Shown piece after piece: positions 1 to 7,796 of a stretch of DNA of 64,000 bases. The notes beneath the pieces are model-generated. The model searched no databases. It was not told the origin of the DNA and saw only the letters and a program-made list of their open reading frames with translations. The DNA comes from Bacteroidales bacterium. GTDB taxonomy: Bacteria; Bacteroidota; Bacteroidia; Bacteroidales; Muribaculaceae. Location: NCBI GenBank assembly GCA_029218425.1, contig JAQXRH010000053.1, forward strand, positions 1 to 64,000. Reading direction: 5' to 3'. A program made the position numbers and the translations under genes. Numbering within the stretch: position 1 is the stretch's first letter; each line of letters begins with the position of its first letter.

Positions 1-1
1 T

Positions 2-412
2 AAACTTGGTTCGGAAGGTCAATTGGTTGTAGTTTTAGATGCCTGTCATAGTGGAACCGCTTCACGAGGCGATGATGACCATATTCGCGGAACAAGAGAG
101 GGCTTTACTCGGTCTGGCAAAGACTATACTCCAGATAGAACTCAAGAGACTAACGACTACTTTGCCGTGGCTTCGACAAAAGAACAATCCCCGGTTACGT
201 TCATTGAGGCTTGTCGCTCATATCAGGTCAACCGAGAAGTTCGTGATGTTGAAACTAACACTTGGTATGGCTCATTGTCATATTACATTGCTCAGTCTAT
301 GAAAGACAACAAAATTGTCGGCTCTGATGAATGGATCGAGGCAATCAAAACCGGTATGTCTAACAATCGACGCCTCCGCAAACAAAACGTAGTCATAGAA
401 AAATCAGAATAG
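2..412 (+). CDS. Caspase-like (peptidase C14 / metacaspase) protein, C-terminal part; 5' end outside window
   Basis: Open frame from the window edge; QLVVVLDACHSGTASRG matches the caspase p20 catalytic Cys motif (D-x-C-H/Y-S-G). Confidence 0.8.
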   Translation, partial: KLGSEGQLVVVLDACHSGTASRGDDDHIRGTREGFTRSGKDYTPDRTQETNDYFAVASTKEQSPVTFIEACRSYQVNREVRDVETNTWYGSLSYYIAQSMKDNKIVGSDEWIEAIKTGMSNNRRLRKQNVVIEKSE

Positions 413-415
413 GAA

Positions 416-1171
416 ATGACACATAGGGCTATTTACAGGGTGCGACCCGCAAACGACTATACTCTTGATGAACTATCACATGGATATCTGTGGTTTTCTA
501 AACCATCTGGGTTCAAAGGAGATACGAAGGATGCTAATATCGGTGCATTTGTAACGGATACTCCTGCAATTAAGCGTGGGTTCGAATATGCTCGACCAGA
601 ATTCGCATTTGAAGGATGGTATCAAGACATGAGCCATACTGGGATATGTTGTTTTACGCGAGAACTGCCGCACAAATCAAAATTAAGAAATTTTCCCGGA
701 TGTAGTTCTGGTAAAGCAGTGTGTATCGAATTCAACAGGGAAATATTGGAATCATTTTTTGAGAGACATAGACAACATCCTATTGTCCCATGTTTTCGTA
801 AAGTAATATATTCATTGCATCCCACTAAGATTGAATCTATAGATGATTGGAGTATTCTTTGGGCTATTGGTGATGGATACAAAGAATATAAAACTATACC
901 CGGCATCTTACATAGTCATCCGCGTGTATTCGATGAATTTCTCTACAAGCTTTTAACTCGTATTTCTTCGAGATATAAACGGCAAAAAGAAGAGCGTATA
1001 ATTATAGGAGCAAGAATGGTTTCATCTTACGATACTTCGCTTTGGGGGTATAAGGTAAGTATTCCTATAGAGGCAATCGCGAAAATATACGTTTATCCCA
1101 AAGTTTCAGAAAAGTGGATTAAGGACTTAGAAGGAATAGAGCAATTGAGTGGGAAAATCGTTCTATTGTGA
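416..1171 (+). CDS. DUF2971-like protein
   Basis: 251 aa ORF 3 bp after the caspase stop; N-terminal 'LWFSKPSGFKGDTKD' and overall layout resemble DUF2971. Confidence 0.55.
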   Translation: MTHRAIYRVRPANDYTLDELSHGYLWFSKPSGFKGDTKDANIGAFVTDTPAIKRGFEYARPEFAFEGWYQDMSHTGICCFTRELPHKSKLRNFPGCSSGKAVCIEFNREILESFFERHRQHPIVPCFRKVIYSLHPTKIESIDDWSILWAIGDGYKEYKTIPGILHSHPRVFDEFLYKLLTRISSRYKRQKEERIIIGARMVSSYDTSLWGYKVSIPIEAIAKIYVYPKVSEKWIKDLEGIEQLSGKIVLL

Positions 1172-1200
1172 TTTACCTATTGCAATATCGTGTATCTATA
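1171..1200 (+). promoter_or_regulatory. Promoter-like motif ATTTACCTAT-N12-TATCTA (copy 1 of 3 in cluster)
   Basis: Same motif recurs at 3667 and 5098 in the other intergenic gaps of this cluster. Confidence 0.35.
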
Positions 1201-1259
1201 GCCCGAGATATATTTACACTCTATAAGTAATTATTTCTAAAATTGTTAATATATTTTCG

Positions 1260-1267
1260 TAACTTTG
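1260..1267 (+). promoter_or_regulatory. Bacteroidetes housekeeping -7 box TAACTTTG upstream of ECF sigma gene
   Basis: Matches TAnnTTTG, about 20 bp before the ATG at 1287. Confidence 0.55.
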
Positions 1268-1286
1268 CAGTCTGAAATACAGGACA

Positions 1287-1916
1287 ATGGCACAAGAATA
1301 CGAAGAAATAGTACGGCAATGGTATGTCAAACTGAGGCCTGAGTTTCTTCGCCGACTGACGGCGAAGTATTCTGGCTTGTCGCTCGATGATGCCGAAAAT
1401 ATTTATCAAGACACGTTTATAGCAGTGCAGGAAAATCTGATGCTTGGACGCGTCAAGGAGGATACGTCATGGAGCAGCTACATTATGACTATTGGCATGA
1501 ACATGGCCAGTAAGGAATGGCGTAAAATCGGCAAAACAGACTCAGCCGATGAGGGCTTTGATAACGATGAAGACGACTCCGGTTCAAAAGTAGCCCGAAC
1601 GGTTGAGGAACTGTTAAAAACTCTCCCGGATGATGAAGACGAAACTCCTTTATATAAAGATCCGAAGGCTCAATCCCTTTTGGGTTACGAACTTATACAT
1701 ACTCCTGAACCATGTGGCTCAATCATTCGACTTTTCTACTATGAAGAGTTGTCAATGGATGAAATTGCCGAAGAAATAGGCTATAAAAATGCCACAACAG
1801 CAAAAGCAAAAAAGAGCCAGTGTATGACCGACCTGATTAAGCGTGTGACCGACGCACTTAATCGTGCCGGATTTGATGTCAAACCTAAAAAACGCAACCG
1901 CAATGGAAAGAATTGA
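1287..1916 (+). CDS. RNA polymerase sigma factor, ECF/sigma-70 family
   Basis: 209 aa; 'SLDDAENIYQDTFIAVQENL' region 2 and 'LFYYEELSMDEIAEEIGYKNATTAKAKKSQC' region 4 HTH. Confidence 0.85.
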   Translation: MAQEYEEIVRQWYVKLRPEFLRRLTAKYSGLSLDDAENIYQDTFIAVQENLMLGRVKEDTSWSSYIMTIGMNMASKEWRKIGKTDSADEGFDNDEDDSGSKVARTVEELLKTLPDDEDETPLYKDPKAQSLLGYELIHTPEPCGSIIRLFYYEELSMDEIAEEIGYKNATTAKAKKSQCMTDLIKRVTDALNRAGFDVKPKKRNRNGKN

Positions 1917-2706
1917 ATTGTTTGATAATTATATAAACAATCAACTCTCTGACGCGCAGCGTTCAGAGTTTGATGCGAAGTTGAAAGCTGATGAAGAATT
2001 TGCATCTGATTTTAAGGCCTATCTGTTTACGGTTGACGGAATCTGCCGAGAAGCCCATCAAGATAATTTAGACTTTGGATTGGCGATGAAAAGCCTGTCT
2101 AAGGAGAAACTGAAGGAGATAATAGGTAAGCAAGATGTCGCATTACCTGTGGCAGCATCTGCTAATAGTACATCTGAAAAGGTAAACCGGAAAGTGGTTA
2201 GATTGAGACCATGGTTGTGGCAAGCCGCTTCTTTTGATGCGTTTGTATTTGCTGATAGAGAAACCGAAGAAGTAAAACCCAGAAAGGTTAGATTCAAACC
2301 CTGGATGTGGCAAGTAGCATCAATAGCCGCTGTTGTTATCATAGCTTTTACTGTGGTATTCAATATTGAGAAAAATGCCAGATATTCGGTCGATAATGCC
2401 ATCTATGCTTCTGCCGATATCAATCCCGATTTGGTTAGGGCGGGTGGAGAACCGATTGATATTTCTTCAATGAATGATGATGAGTTGAAGGCGAAATTGC
2501 CGGAATTCGCATCACTGTATAAATCAGCTTCAACGAATGATGAAATTGCGGATTATGGTTATGCTCTTGCAATGGCGTACCTACGGCTCCACAATAGAGA
2601 TAAGGCGAAAGAGGTACTTGAACAACTGGTTTCCAGATTTGATGGTAATGAAGACTATGCTGAAAGCGTCAATAAATGGAAGTCTATTCTTAACCTGTTG
2701 AAATGA
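1903..2706 (+). CDS. Membrane anti-sigma-like protein with C-terminal TPR-like region
   Basis: Overlaps sigma stop (ATG at 1903); N-terminal zinc-finger-less anti-sigma-like helices 'MERIELFDNYINNQLSDAQRSEFDAKLKADEEFASDF', one TM 'VASIAAVVIIAFTVVF', C-terminal 'YALAMAYLRLHNRDKAKEVLEQLV' TPR-like. Confidence 0.7.
   Translation: MERIELFDNYINNQLSDAQRSEFDAKLKADEEFASDFKAYLFTVDGICREAHQDNLDFGLAMKSLSKEKLKEIIGKQDVALPVAASANSTSEKVNRKVVRLRPWLWQAASFDAFVFADRETEEVKPRKVRFKPWMWQVASIAAVVIIAFTVVFNIEKNARYSVDNAIYASADINPDLVRAGGEPIDISSMNDDELKAKLPEFASLYKSASTNDEIADYGYALAMAYLRLHNRDKAKEVLEQLVSRFDGNEDYAESVNKWKSILNLLK
2182..2340 (+). repeat. Imperfect tandem duplication (about 90 bp offset) inside anti-sigma-like gene
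   Basis: NRKVVRLRPWLWQAAS... and PRKVRFKPWMWQVAS... encoded in tandem; nucleotide similarity GGTTAGATT..CCNTGGNTGTGGCAAG. Confidence 0.75.
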
Positions 2707-3611
2707 TTAAGCGACTAACTACACTGATTATTGGATTGGTTATTGGCAGCGCATGTTTGCTTGCCAAGAATACCGCCTTGCTAATAGGGATAGGCAACTA
2801 TAATACGACAACTACAGGATGGTCAGTGATACACGGCAATAACGATGTGGTTTTACTGGAAGCCAAACTTAAAGATAAGGGATTTATAGTTTCTCATTTA
2901 ATTGACAACAAAGCGACAAAGGCCAATATCATGACAGCATTATCAAATCTTGTCGCTTCGGCAACTAATGGTGATGTAATGTATCTCCATTTTTCAGGCC
3001 ATGGCCAACTTGTCTCTGATATGAATAATGATGAACAGGAAGAATTTGACCAATCCTTCGTATGCTATGATGCCTGTTTTTCTCCAAAATATGAGATTTC
3101 CGGCAATGGATATCGTGGTCAAAACCACTTTATTGATGATGAACTCTTCCCGTATCTCAATGAATTGAAAAAAAGGGTCGGGAAGAAAGGGAGCATTATT
3201 GTTGTATTTGACACCTGTTATAGTGGAGGTGCAGATAGAGGAGAACGAGCAGATGATCCTGATCCGGAGAGCGAGGTGGAATGGTCAGATACTACGAGAG
3301 GAACGGATGACGAGTTCAAAATAAACAGGTCAGCCGAGACATATCTTCGTGTTATAAAGAAGCCCGGAAATTATACTACTGGTGGAGGAAACATTACCAT
3401 CATAAGCGCATGTGAGAGTGACAAGAAGAACTATGAATGTAGAGAGCGCCATTCGGGGCGAAAATATGGTTCGTTAAGTTTCTGCATCAGCAAAATGCTT
3501 GATAATAATATACCACTCGCACAATGGGGCGAGTATTTCACTACACGCAAATATAAATCACTTAGGATATTCCGCCCATCTCAAAATCCTGTAGTGGAAA
3601 CTCATAGGTAA
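2703..3611 (+). CDS. Caspase-like (peptidase C14) protein with N-terminal signal/lipoprotein-like sequence
   Basis: ATGA overlap with upstream gene; 'YLHFSGHGQ' His motif and 'IVVFDTCYSGGADRG' Cys motif; N-term MIKRLTTLIIGLVIGSACLLA hydrophobic. Confidence 0.85.
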   Translation: MIKRLTTLIIGLVIGSACLLAKNTALLIGIGNYNTTTTGWSVIHGNNDVVLLEAKLKDKGFIVSHLIDNKATKANIMTALSNLVASATNGDVMYLHFSGHGQLVSDMNNDEQEEFDQSFVCYDACFSPKYEISGNGYRGQNHFIDDELFPYLNELKKRVGKKGSIIVVFDTCYSGGADRGERADDPDPESEVEWSDTTRGTDDEFKINRSAETYLRVIKKPGNYTTGGGNITIISACESDKKNYECRERHSGRKYGSLSFCISKMLDNNIPLAQWGEYFTTRKYKSLRIFRPSQNPVVETHR

Positions 3612-3635
3612 AAACATTAATAACCTGCATAATAC

Positions 3636-3667
3636 GTCCATCTCGATTTCGGGGTGGACTTTTTTTA
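3636..3667 (+). terminator. Rho-independent terminator after sigma/anti-sigma/caspase operon
   Basis: gtccatctcgatttcggggtggac hairpin followed by a T run. Confidence 0.75.
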
Positions 3668-3696
3668 TTTACCTATTTCGCTTTTGGGTATATTCT
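3667..3696 (+). promoter_or_regulatory. Promoter-like motif ATTTACCTAT-N12-TATATT (copy 2 of 3)
   Basis: Same motif and spacing as 1171; precedes CDS at 3721. Confidence 0.35.
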
Positions 3697-3720
3697 TATG
3701 TAAGATAAAAACTAAAGGAT

Positions 3721-4065
3721 ATGGTAACAAAACAAGAATTCGACCTTGCGTCAAAGTCGGCGCCGTCAAACCTAATGGCGTTTTTGCCCAAAATGATTAG
3801 CTACAAGAGCTATATTCAGAAAGCAGTTCTCGATATTGCTTCTCGACAGGAACTTCAAGATGTATGTGACAGCCGCATCAATCAAGGAATGATTGACAAG
3901 CTTTGCAAACTCGCAAAGAATGAGTGGCTGTTGTCAGGGGATGCTCAATCGCTCTACTGCGCTGCGATGTCCGTAGCTACAATCGTCAAAGAATATGACT
4001 GGGGGACTCAATATCTGGTTGGGGATGGTCTATACGAGATTGCTAAAAGAATACAAAACTCTTAA
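3721..4065 (+). CDS. Hypothetical protein
   Basis: 114 aa ORF in tight co-oriented array. Confidence 0.6.
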   Translation: MVTKQEFDLASKSAPSNLMAFLPKMISYKSYIQKAVLDIASRQELQDVCDSRINQGMIDKLCKLAKNEWLLSGDAQSLYCAAMSVATIVKEYDWGTQYLVGDGLYEIAKRIQNS

Positions 4066-4076
4066 AATTCATAAAA

Positions 4077-4589
4077 ATGGAGACAAAAAGATTCTGCTTT
4101 TCCGGAAATATACAAGGGCATCAAAAAGATTTTATTGTAAAAGCTCCAGTGGAAAACGGAGGCGTGTATACCAACAAATATTGTCCGCAGGACTTACTAA
4201 CAGGAGGCGTCAGTTTTATCAAAGCTGTCAATGGTGAAGTCATAAGTGAATTTATCGCTGACTGTCAGAAGCAAGTAATCGCAATGAGTACTGCCGGCGT
4301 CAACGAAACTCGACTTGACACACACATCGCCGGACTGATGGCTGTGGTAATGGATCACCTTGCTCGATGCGGCAGGCTGATATTTGGCGACTTGCTCATC
4401 TATATGGACTGCTTTAGTCTACTGTTGGAGGCTGATGACTTCTCCGATGAGGAAATCCGAGAAATCTATCCCAGTGTAACAAGAACCATAGTGGAGCTAT
4501 ATCCCGACTACATCTTCAACACTTCCGACCTCTCTCCCTTCAAAGGTAGTCATTTCGACTTTGTTCTCTTTAATGTTTCACACAAATAA
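4077..4589 (+). CDS. Hypothetical protein
   Basis: 170 aa ORF, tight spacing. Confidence 0.65.
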   Translation: METKRFCFSGNIQGHQKDFIVKAPVENGGVYTNKYCPQDLLTGGVSFIKAVNGEVISEFIADCQKQVIAMSTAGVNETRLDTHIAGLMAVVMDHLARCGRLIFGDLLIYMDCFSLLLEADDFSDEEIREIYPSVTRTIVELYPDYIFNTSDLSPFKGSHFDFVLFNVSHK

Positions 4590-4600
4590 TATAAAGCACA

Positions 4601-5098
4601 ATGCGCAAAATTGTTCAAACTGGCATATTCAGTATTCTAACTTTGCTTTGCTCGTGTGATTTTATCGTAGATAAAACACCTTCTCTGGATACCGCAGAGA
4701 CTCAGTTCATTTCCGAAACTCAGATTATGTCTGAGCAGGATGCACTCTCCAAGGAAATATTATGGTACAAAGCTCCACAAATTACCGAACGCACCTTATC
4801 ACGCAAACTGACTGGAAAGGATGTTATCCATGAGATGAATATCCTTTTGAGAGAGAACGAAGAAGCTAAGCCTGATGGAAGCTTTGGGTGGACATCCTTA
4901 TGGAATGAGGAGTGGATCGCTAAAGCAAAAGATTATGCAGTTCAACACCCTGACGAAGTTATCGCTGCCGAATATTATTTCACTGGTGTATTCACCAATT
5001 ATAGTGCCGACAGCAAGTATTCCACAATCAGAAAGAGAATACTCTACATCTATGAACCAGTGGATCAATGGTGGGACTTCTACGTTTCTTTAAATTGA
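4601..5098 (+). CDS. Putative lipoprotein of unknown function
   Basis: N-term MRKIVQTGIFSILTLLCSCDF with lipobox-like LCSC. Confidence 0.65.
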   Translation: MRKIVQTGIFSILTLLCSCDFIVDKTPSLDTAETQFISETQIMSEQDALSKEILWYKAPQITERTLSRKLTGKDVIHEMNILLRENEEAKPDGSFGWTSLWNEEWIAKAKDYAVQHPDEVIAAEYYFTGVFTNYSADSKYSTIRKRILYIYEPVDQWWDFYVSLN

Positions 5099-5127
5099 TT
5101 TACCTTCGGGTGACAATCGGATATAAC
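5098..5127 (+). promoter_or_regulatory. Promoter-like motif ATTTACCT-N16-TATAAC (copy 3 of 3)
   Basis: Third occurrence in cluster gaps; precedes CDS at 5159. Confidence 0.3.
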
Positions 5128-5158
5128 TATACAACGAACTAAAACCTTAGAAATAGTT

Positions 5159-5512
5159 ATGTTTTACAACTCACTTAATTCCGACAGTATGTGGCGAATA
5201 AACAATATCGTCACTGGGTTCAAGAATTATCCGGCATACGCAACATACGATATCAAATTGTATATCTATGACCATCGAGCTGGCGTACATGCAATCGAAA
5301 TCAGCAAGAACGGACTGCCGATAAATCTTTGGCTATCCTATCCCGGTGTGAATGGCGAGATAAACTCAATCGCGGCGTACGGCAATTACATACAAAGTCA
5401 CTTAGAGGCTATGCGTTCAACAATGACCGTATTTGGTATGCCTGTTGAATCTGCTGAAATGGACTATTCCGGACTCTCTGACTTTATCGACATCTTTCTT
5501 AAACCATACTGA
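5159..5512 (+). CDS. Hypothetical protein
   Basis: 117 aa ORF, next gene 2 bp downstream. Confidence 0.6.
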   Translation: MFYNSLNSDSMWRINNIVTGFKNYPAYATYDIKLYIYDHRAGVHAIEISKNGLPINLWLSYPGVNGEINSIAAYGNYIQSHLEAMRSTMTVFGMPVESAEMDYSGLSDFIDIFLKPY

Positions 5513-5514
5513 AC

Positions 5515-5871
5515 ATGTTTACTCCTCCCAAACCACGTTTTCGCGAACACTTTCGCCAAGATCTCATCAACAATTTGATGAATCGGTCCAACCAGGGAAC
5601 AAAACAGCTTTATAAGCATCATGTCATCACCGAATGTGTTATGTATTCTTGCGATATGTGCCTTGAATTTCAACGCAAATCCGATGGCCTCTTGACATCT
5701 GACTGGATTGAGCACATCACACAAGAAGTCGGTGAGGCTATCAAGACCATTCTACCGAGAGATTTCAACGATTGTGATATCCGCATAGCTATAGAGAAAG
5801 TTCAACAGTTAATGCGTTTCCCCGCTTCCAATCGTCAAGAAGAAATAGATAAGTATTATAATCGTATATAA
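5515..5871 (+). CDS. Hypothetical protein
   Basis: 118 aa ORF between tightly packed genes. Confidence 0.6.
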   Translation: MFTPPKPRFREHFRQDLINNLMNRSNQGTKQLYKHHVITECVMYSCDMCLEFQRKSDGLLTSDWIEHITQEVGEAIKTILPRDFNDCDIRIAIEKVQQLMRFPASNRQEEIDKYYNRI

Positions 5872-5873
5872 TT

Positions 5874-6707
5874 ATGGAACTTTTCAGCAAAAAGAAAAAT
5901 AAGACTGTGACAGTAGAAGAGACAGTTACCACGACAACATCAACAAACACCTCAGAGGTAAAAAATGAAGAAGGCTTCGGACAAGTTGCCCCTAAAAATA
6001 TCGGGAAACTCGATATGGTAATAGCGTTCGACACTACCGGGTCAATGGCTCAGTATATCGGAGCAGTGCGTAAAGAGGTGTCTGAACTTATCCCACAGCT
6101 CTTCAAAGACAATGAAGATCTCCGCCTTGGTATCGTCGCGTTTGGTGATTACTGCGATATGAACAATGCGCAAGACTTTGGGGATGCCTTTCAATGCATT
6201 GCTCCCACAGCTAACGAGAACGCACTTATCGAATTCGTTATCAACTCGAAGGATACATCTGGTGGTGACTATCCGGAGTTTTATGTGTTTGTCATCAAGA
6301 AAATTGTGGAAGAGACACAGTGGCGTGACGGGGCAACTCGCACGATACTCCTAATTGCAGATGCTGTGCCACACGAAGTTGGTTATTCGTACGGAAACAT
6401 CATCAATGGAAGCCAGATTGACTGGCGAATCGAGGCAAAGAAGGCAGCTGATAATAAGATAAAAATTGATACCGTGACAATCACAGATGCACCGTGGTTT
6501 AGAGAATTATCAGCGATGACAAATGGAGTCAGTGTGCCGTTCCATACTGGCTACAAGACTGCTGAAATGGTCAGAGCATCGGTAATGTCCAGAGGGTCTA
6601 TGAAGGCTCGTTGTAATTTTGATGTACTCATGGGAGCCTGTGATGACGATGAAATGAAAGAAGTCTATGCCTCATATAAGAAAGAGCGTGACAATATAGA
6701 TTCCTAA
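5874..6707 (+). CDS. von Willebrand factor A (vWA) domain protein
   Basis: MIDAS motif 'LDMVIAFDTTGSMAQYI' and 'TRTILLIADAVPHE'. Confidence 0.8.
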   Translation: MELFSKKKNKTVTVEETVTTTTSTNTSEVKNEEGFGQVAPKNIGKLDMVIAFDTTGSMAQYIGAVRKEVSELIPQLFKDNEDLRLGIVAFGDYCDMNNAQDFGDAFQCIAPTANENALIEFVINSKDTSGGDYPEFYVFVIKKIVEETQWRDGATRTILLIADAVPHEVGYSYGNIINGSQIDWRIEAKKAADNKIKIDTVTITDAPWFRELSAMTNGVSVPFHTGYKTAEMVRASVMSRGSMKARCNFDVLMGACDDDEMKEVYASYKKERDNIDS

Positions 6708-6726
6708 AAAGGTGAGGATATGAAAT

Positions 6727-6763
6727 AAATGCGGGTTGCGGAATAATTCTGTAATCCGCATTT
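6727..6763 (+). terminator. Possible terminator hairpin after vWA gene
   Basis: aaatgcgg ... ccgcattt 8-bp inverted repeat; no clean T run. Confidence 0.4.
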
Positions 6764-6769
6764 ACCATT

Positions 6770-6949
6770 GTTCGCTCGACATGGGCATAATCTAATGGGT
6801 TAAAGTCCCTAGCGGGTCCTGATAGCGGTAAGCACAGGGTCGGTAATCATCCGTCTGAAATAGGGTAGCCATCCGTAACAAAAGGCCACTGCGGCAAAAT
6901 ATACCGGCATGTTTCAGGTGGTTACTAACGTGGAAGGTGAAAATATGAG
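6770..6949 (+). ncRNA. Probable group II intron remnant (5' / domain I-like part only)
   Basis: 'gttcgctcgacatgggcataatctaatgggttaaagtccctagcgggtcc...ggtagccatccgtaac' resembles bacterial group II intron 5' regions; no RT ORF or domain V follows. Confidence 0.4.
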
Positions 6950-6999
6950 AAGGAGTTGCGCTATCGGGTGGGATTTGCGCAACTCCTTGATTTCTTTTT
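6950..6999 (+). terminator. Strong hairpin with T-rich tail
   Basis: aaggagttgcgc ... gcgcaactcctt perfect 12-bp stem followed by gatttcttttt. Confidence 0.7.
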
Positions 7000-7020
7000 G
7001 TTTATGCCGTAAAGAAGGCT

Positions 7021-7308
7021 TTAGTATTCGTCTTCGTTGAAGAGGAAGTCTTCTTTGGAGGGGTAGTCGGGCCAGATGTCTTCGATGCATTCGTAGGTGT
7101 CGCCTTCGTCTTCCATTTCTTGGAGGTTTTCTATCACTTCTAAGGGTGCGCCTGAACGCATTGCGTAGTCAATAAGTTCGTCTTTGGTTGCGGGCCAAGG
7201 TGCGTCTTCAAGTTTTGAAGCCAGTTCGAGTGTCCAATACATTGTAAAACAGGTTTTTAAGATTTTACCATAATGCGCTTTATGAAGCGGTGTCATAAAG
7301 TCGTGCAA
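7021..7308 (-). CDS. DUF2795-like small protein (true start probably at internal MYWTLELASKLED)
   Basis: WPATKDELIDYAMRSGAPLEVIENLQEMEDEGDTYECIEDIWPDYPSKEDF motif. Confidence 0.7.
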   Translation of the reverse strand: MHDFMTPLHKAHYGKILKTCFTMYWTLELASKLEDAPWPATKDELIDYAMRSGAPLEVIENLQEMEDEGDTYECIEDIWPDYPSKEDFLFNEDEY

Positions 7309-7335
7309 AAGTAGTAAAATATTTTAATATACAAA

Positions 7336-7764
7336 CTATTTTACGGGTATTTTGTCGATGCGTCGTTGGTGGCGTCCGCCTTCGAAGTCGGCTTCGAGGA
7401 AGGCGTCGACGATGGCGAGTGCTTCTACGGGGTTGATGAAGCGAGCGGGCAGAACGAGCACATTTGCGTCGTTGTGTTGGCGTGCGAGGCGTGCGAGTTC
7501 GGGTGTCCAGCATATTGCGGCGCGAATGCCTTGGTGCTTGTTGAGGGTCATGGCTATGCCGTTGCCGGAGCCGCACATGGCTATGCCGGGATAGCATTCG
7601 CCTGATTCTACGGCCGTGGCGCAAGGGTGGGCGAAGTCGGGGTAGTCGCATGATTCGGCGCTGTAAGTGCCGAAGTCTTTGTATTGTTTGTCGTTGGCTT
7701 CTAAGTATCCTTCGATGATGCTTTTGAGTTCGAAGCCTGCGTGGTCGCTACATATTGCTATCAT
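7336..7764 (-). CDS. rpiB: Ribose-5-phosphate isomerase B
   Basis: 'IAICSDHAGFELKSIIEGYL' and 'GIAMCGSGNGIAMTLNKHQGIRAA' RpiB/LacAB motifs. Confidence 0.93.
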   Translation of the reverse strand: MIAICSDHAGFELKSIIEGYLEANDKQYKDFGTYSAESCDYPDFAHPCATAVESGECYPGIAMCGSGNGIAMTLNKHQGIRAAICWTPELARLARQHNDANVLVLPARFINPVEALAIVDAFLEADFEGGRHQRRIDKIPVK

Positions 7765-7796
7765 AGTCGTTGGGGTATGTTTTGAGGTTATTTAAT

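Noticed and set aside
3995-4237. 80-aa overlapping ORF in hypothetical gene region
   Set aside because: Overlaps both 3721-4065 and 4077-4589 in another frame; the longer in-order ORFs explain the region better.
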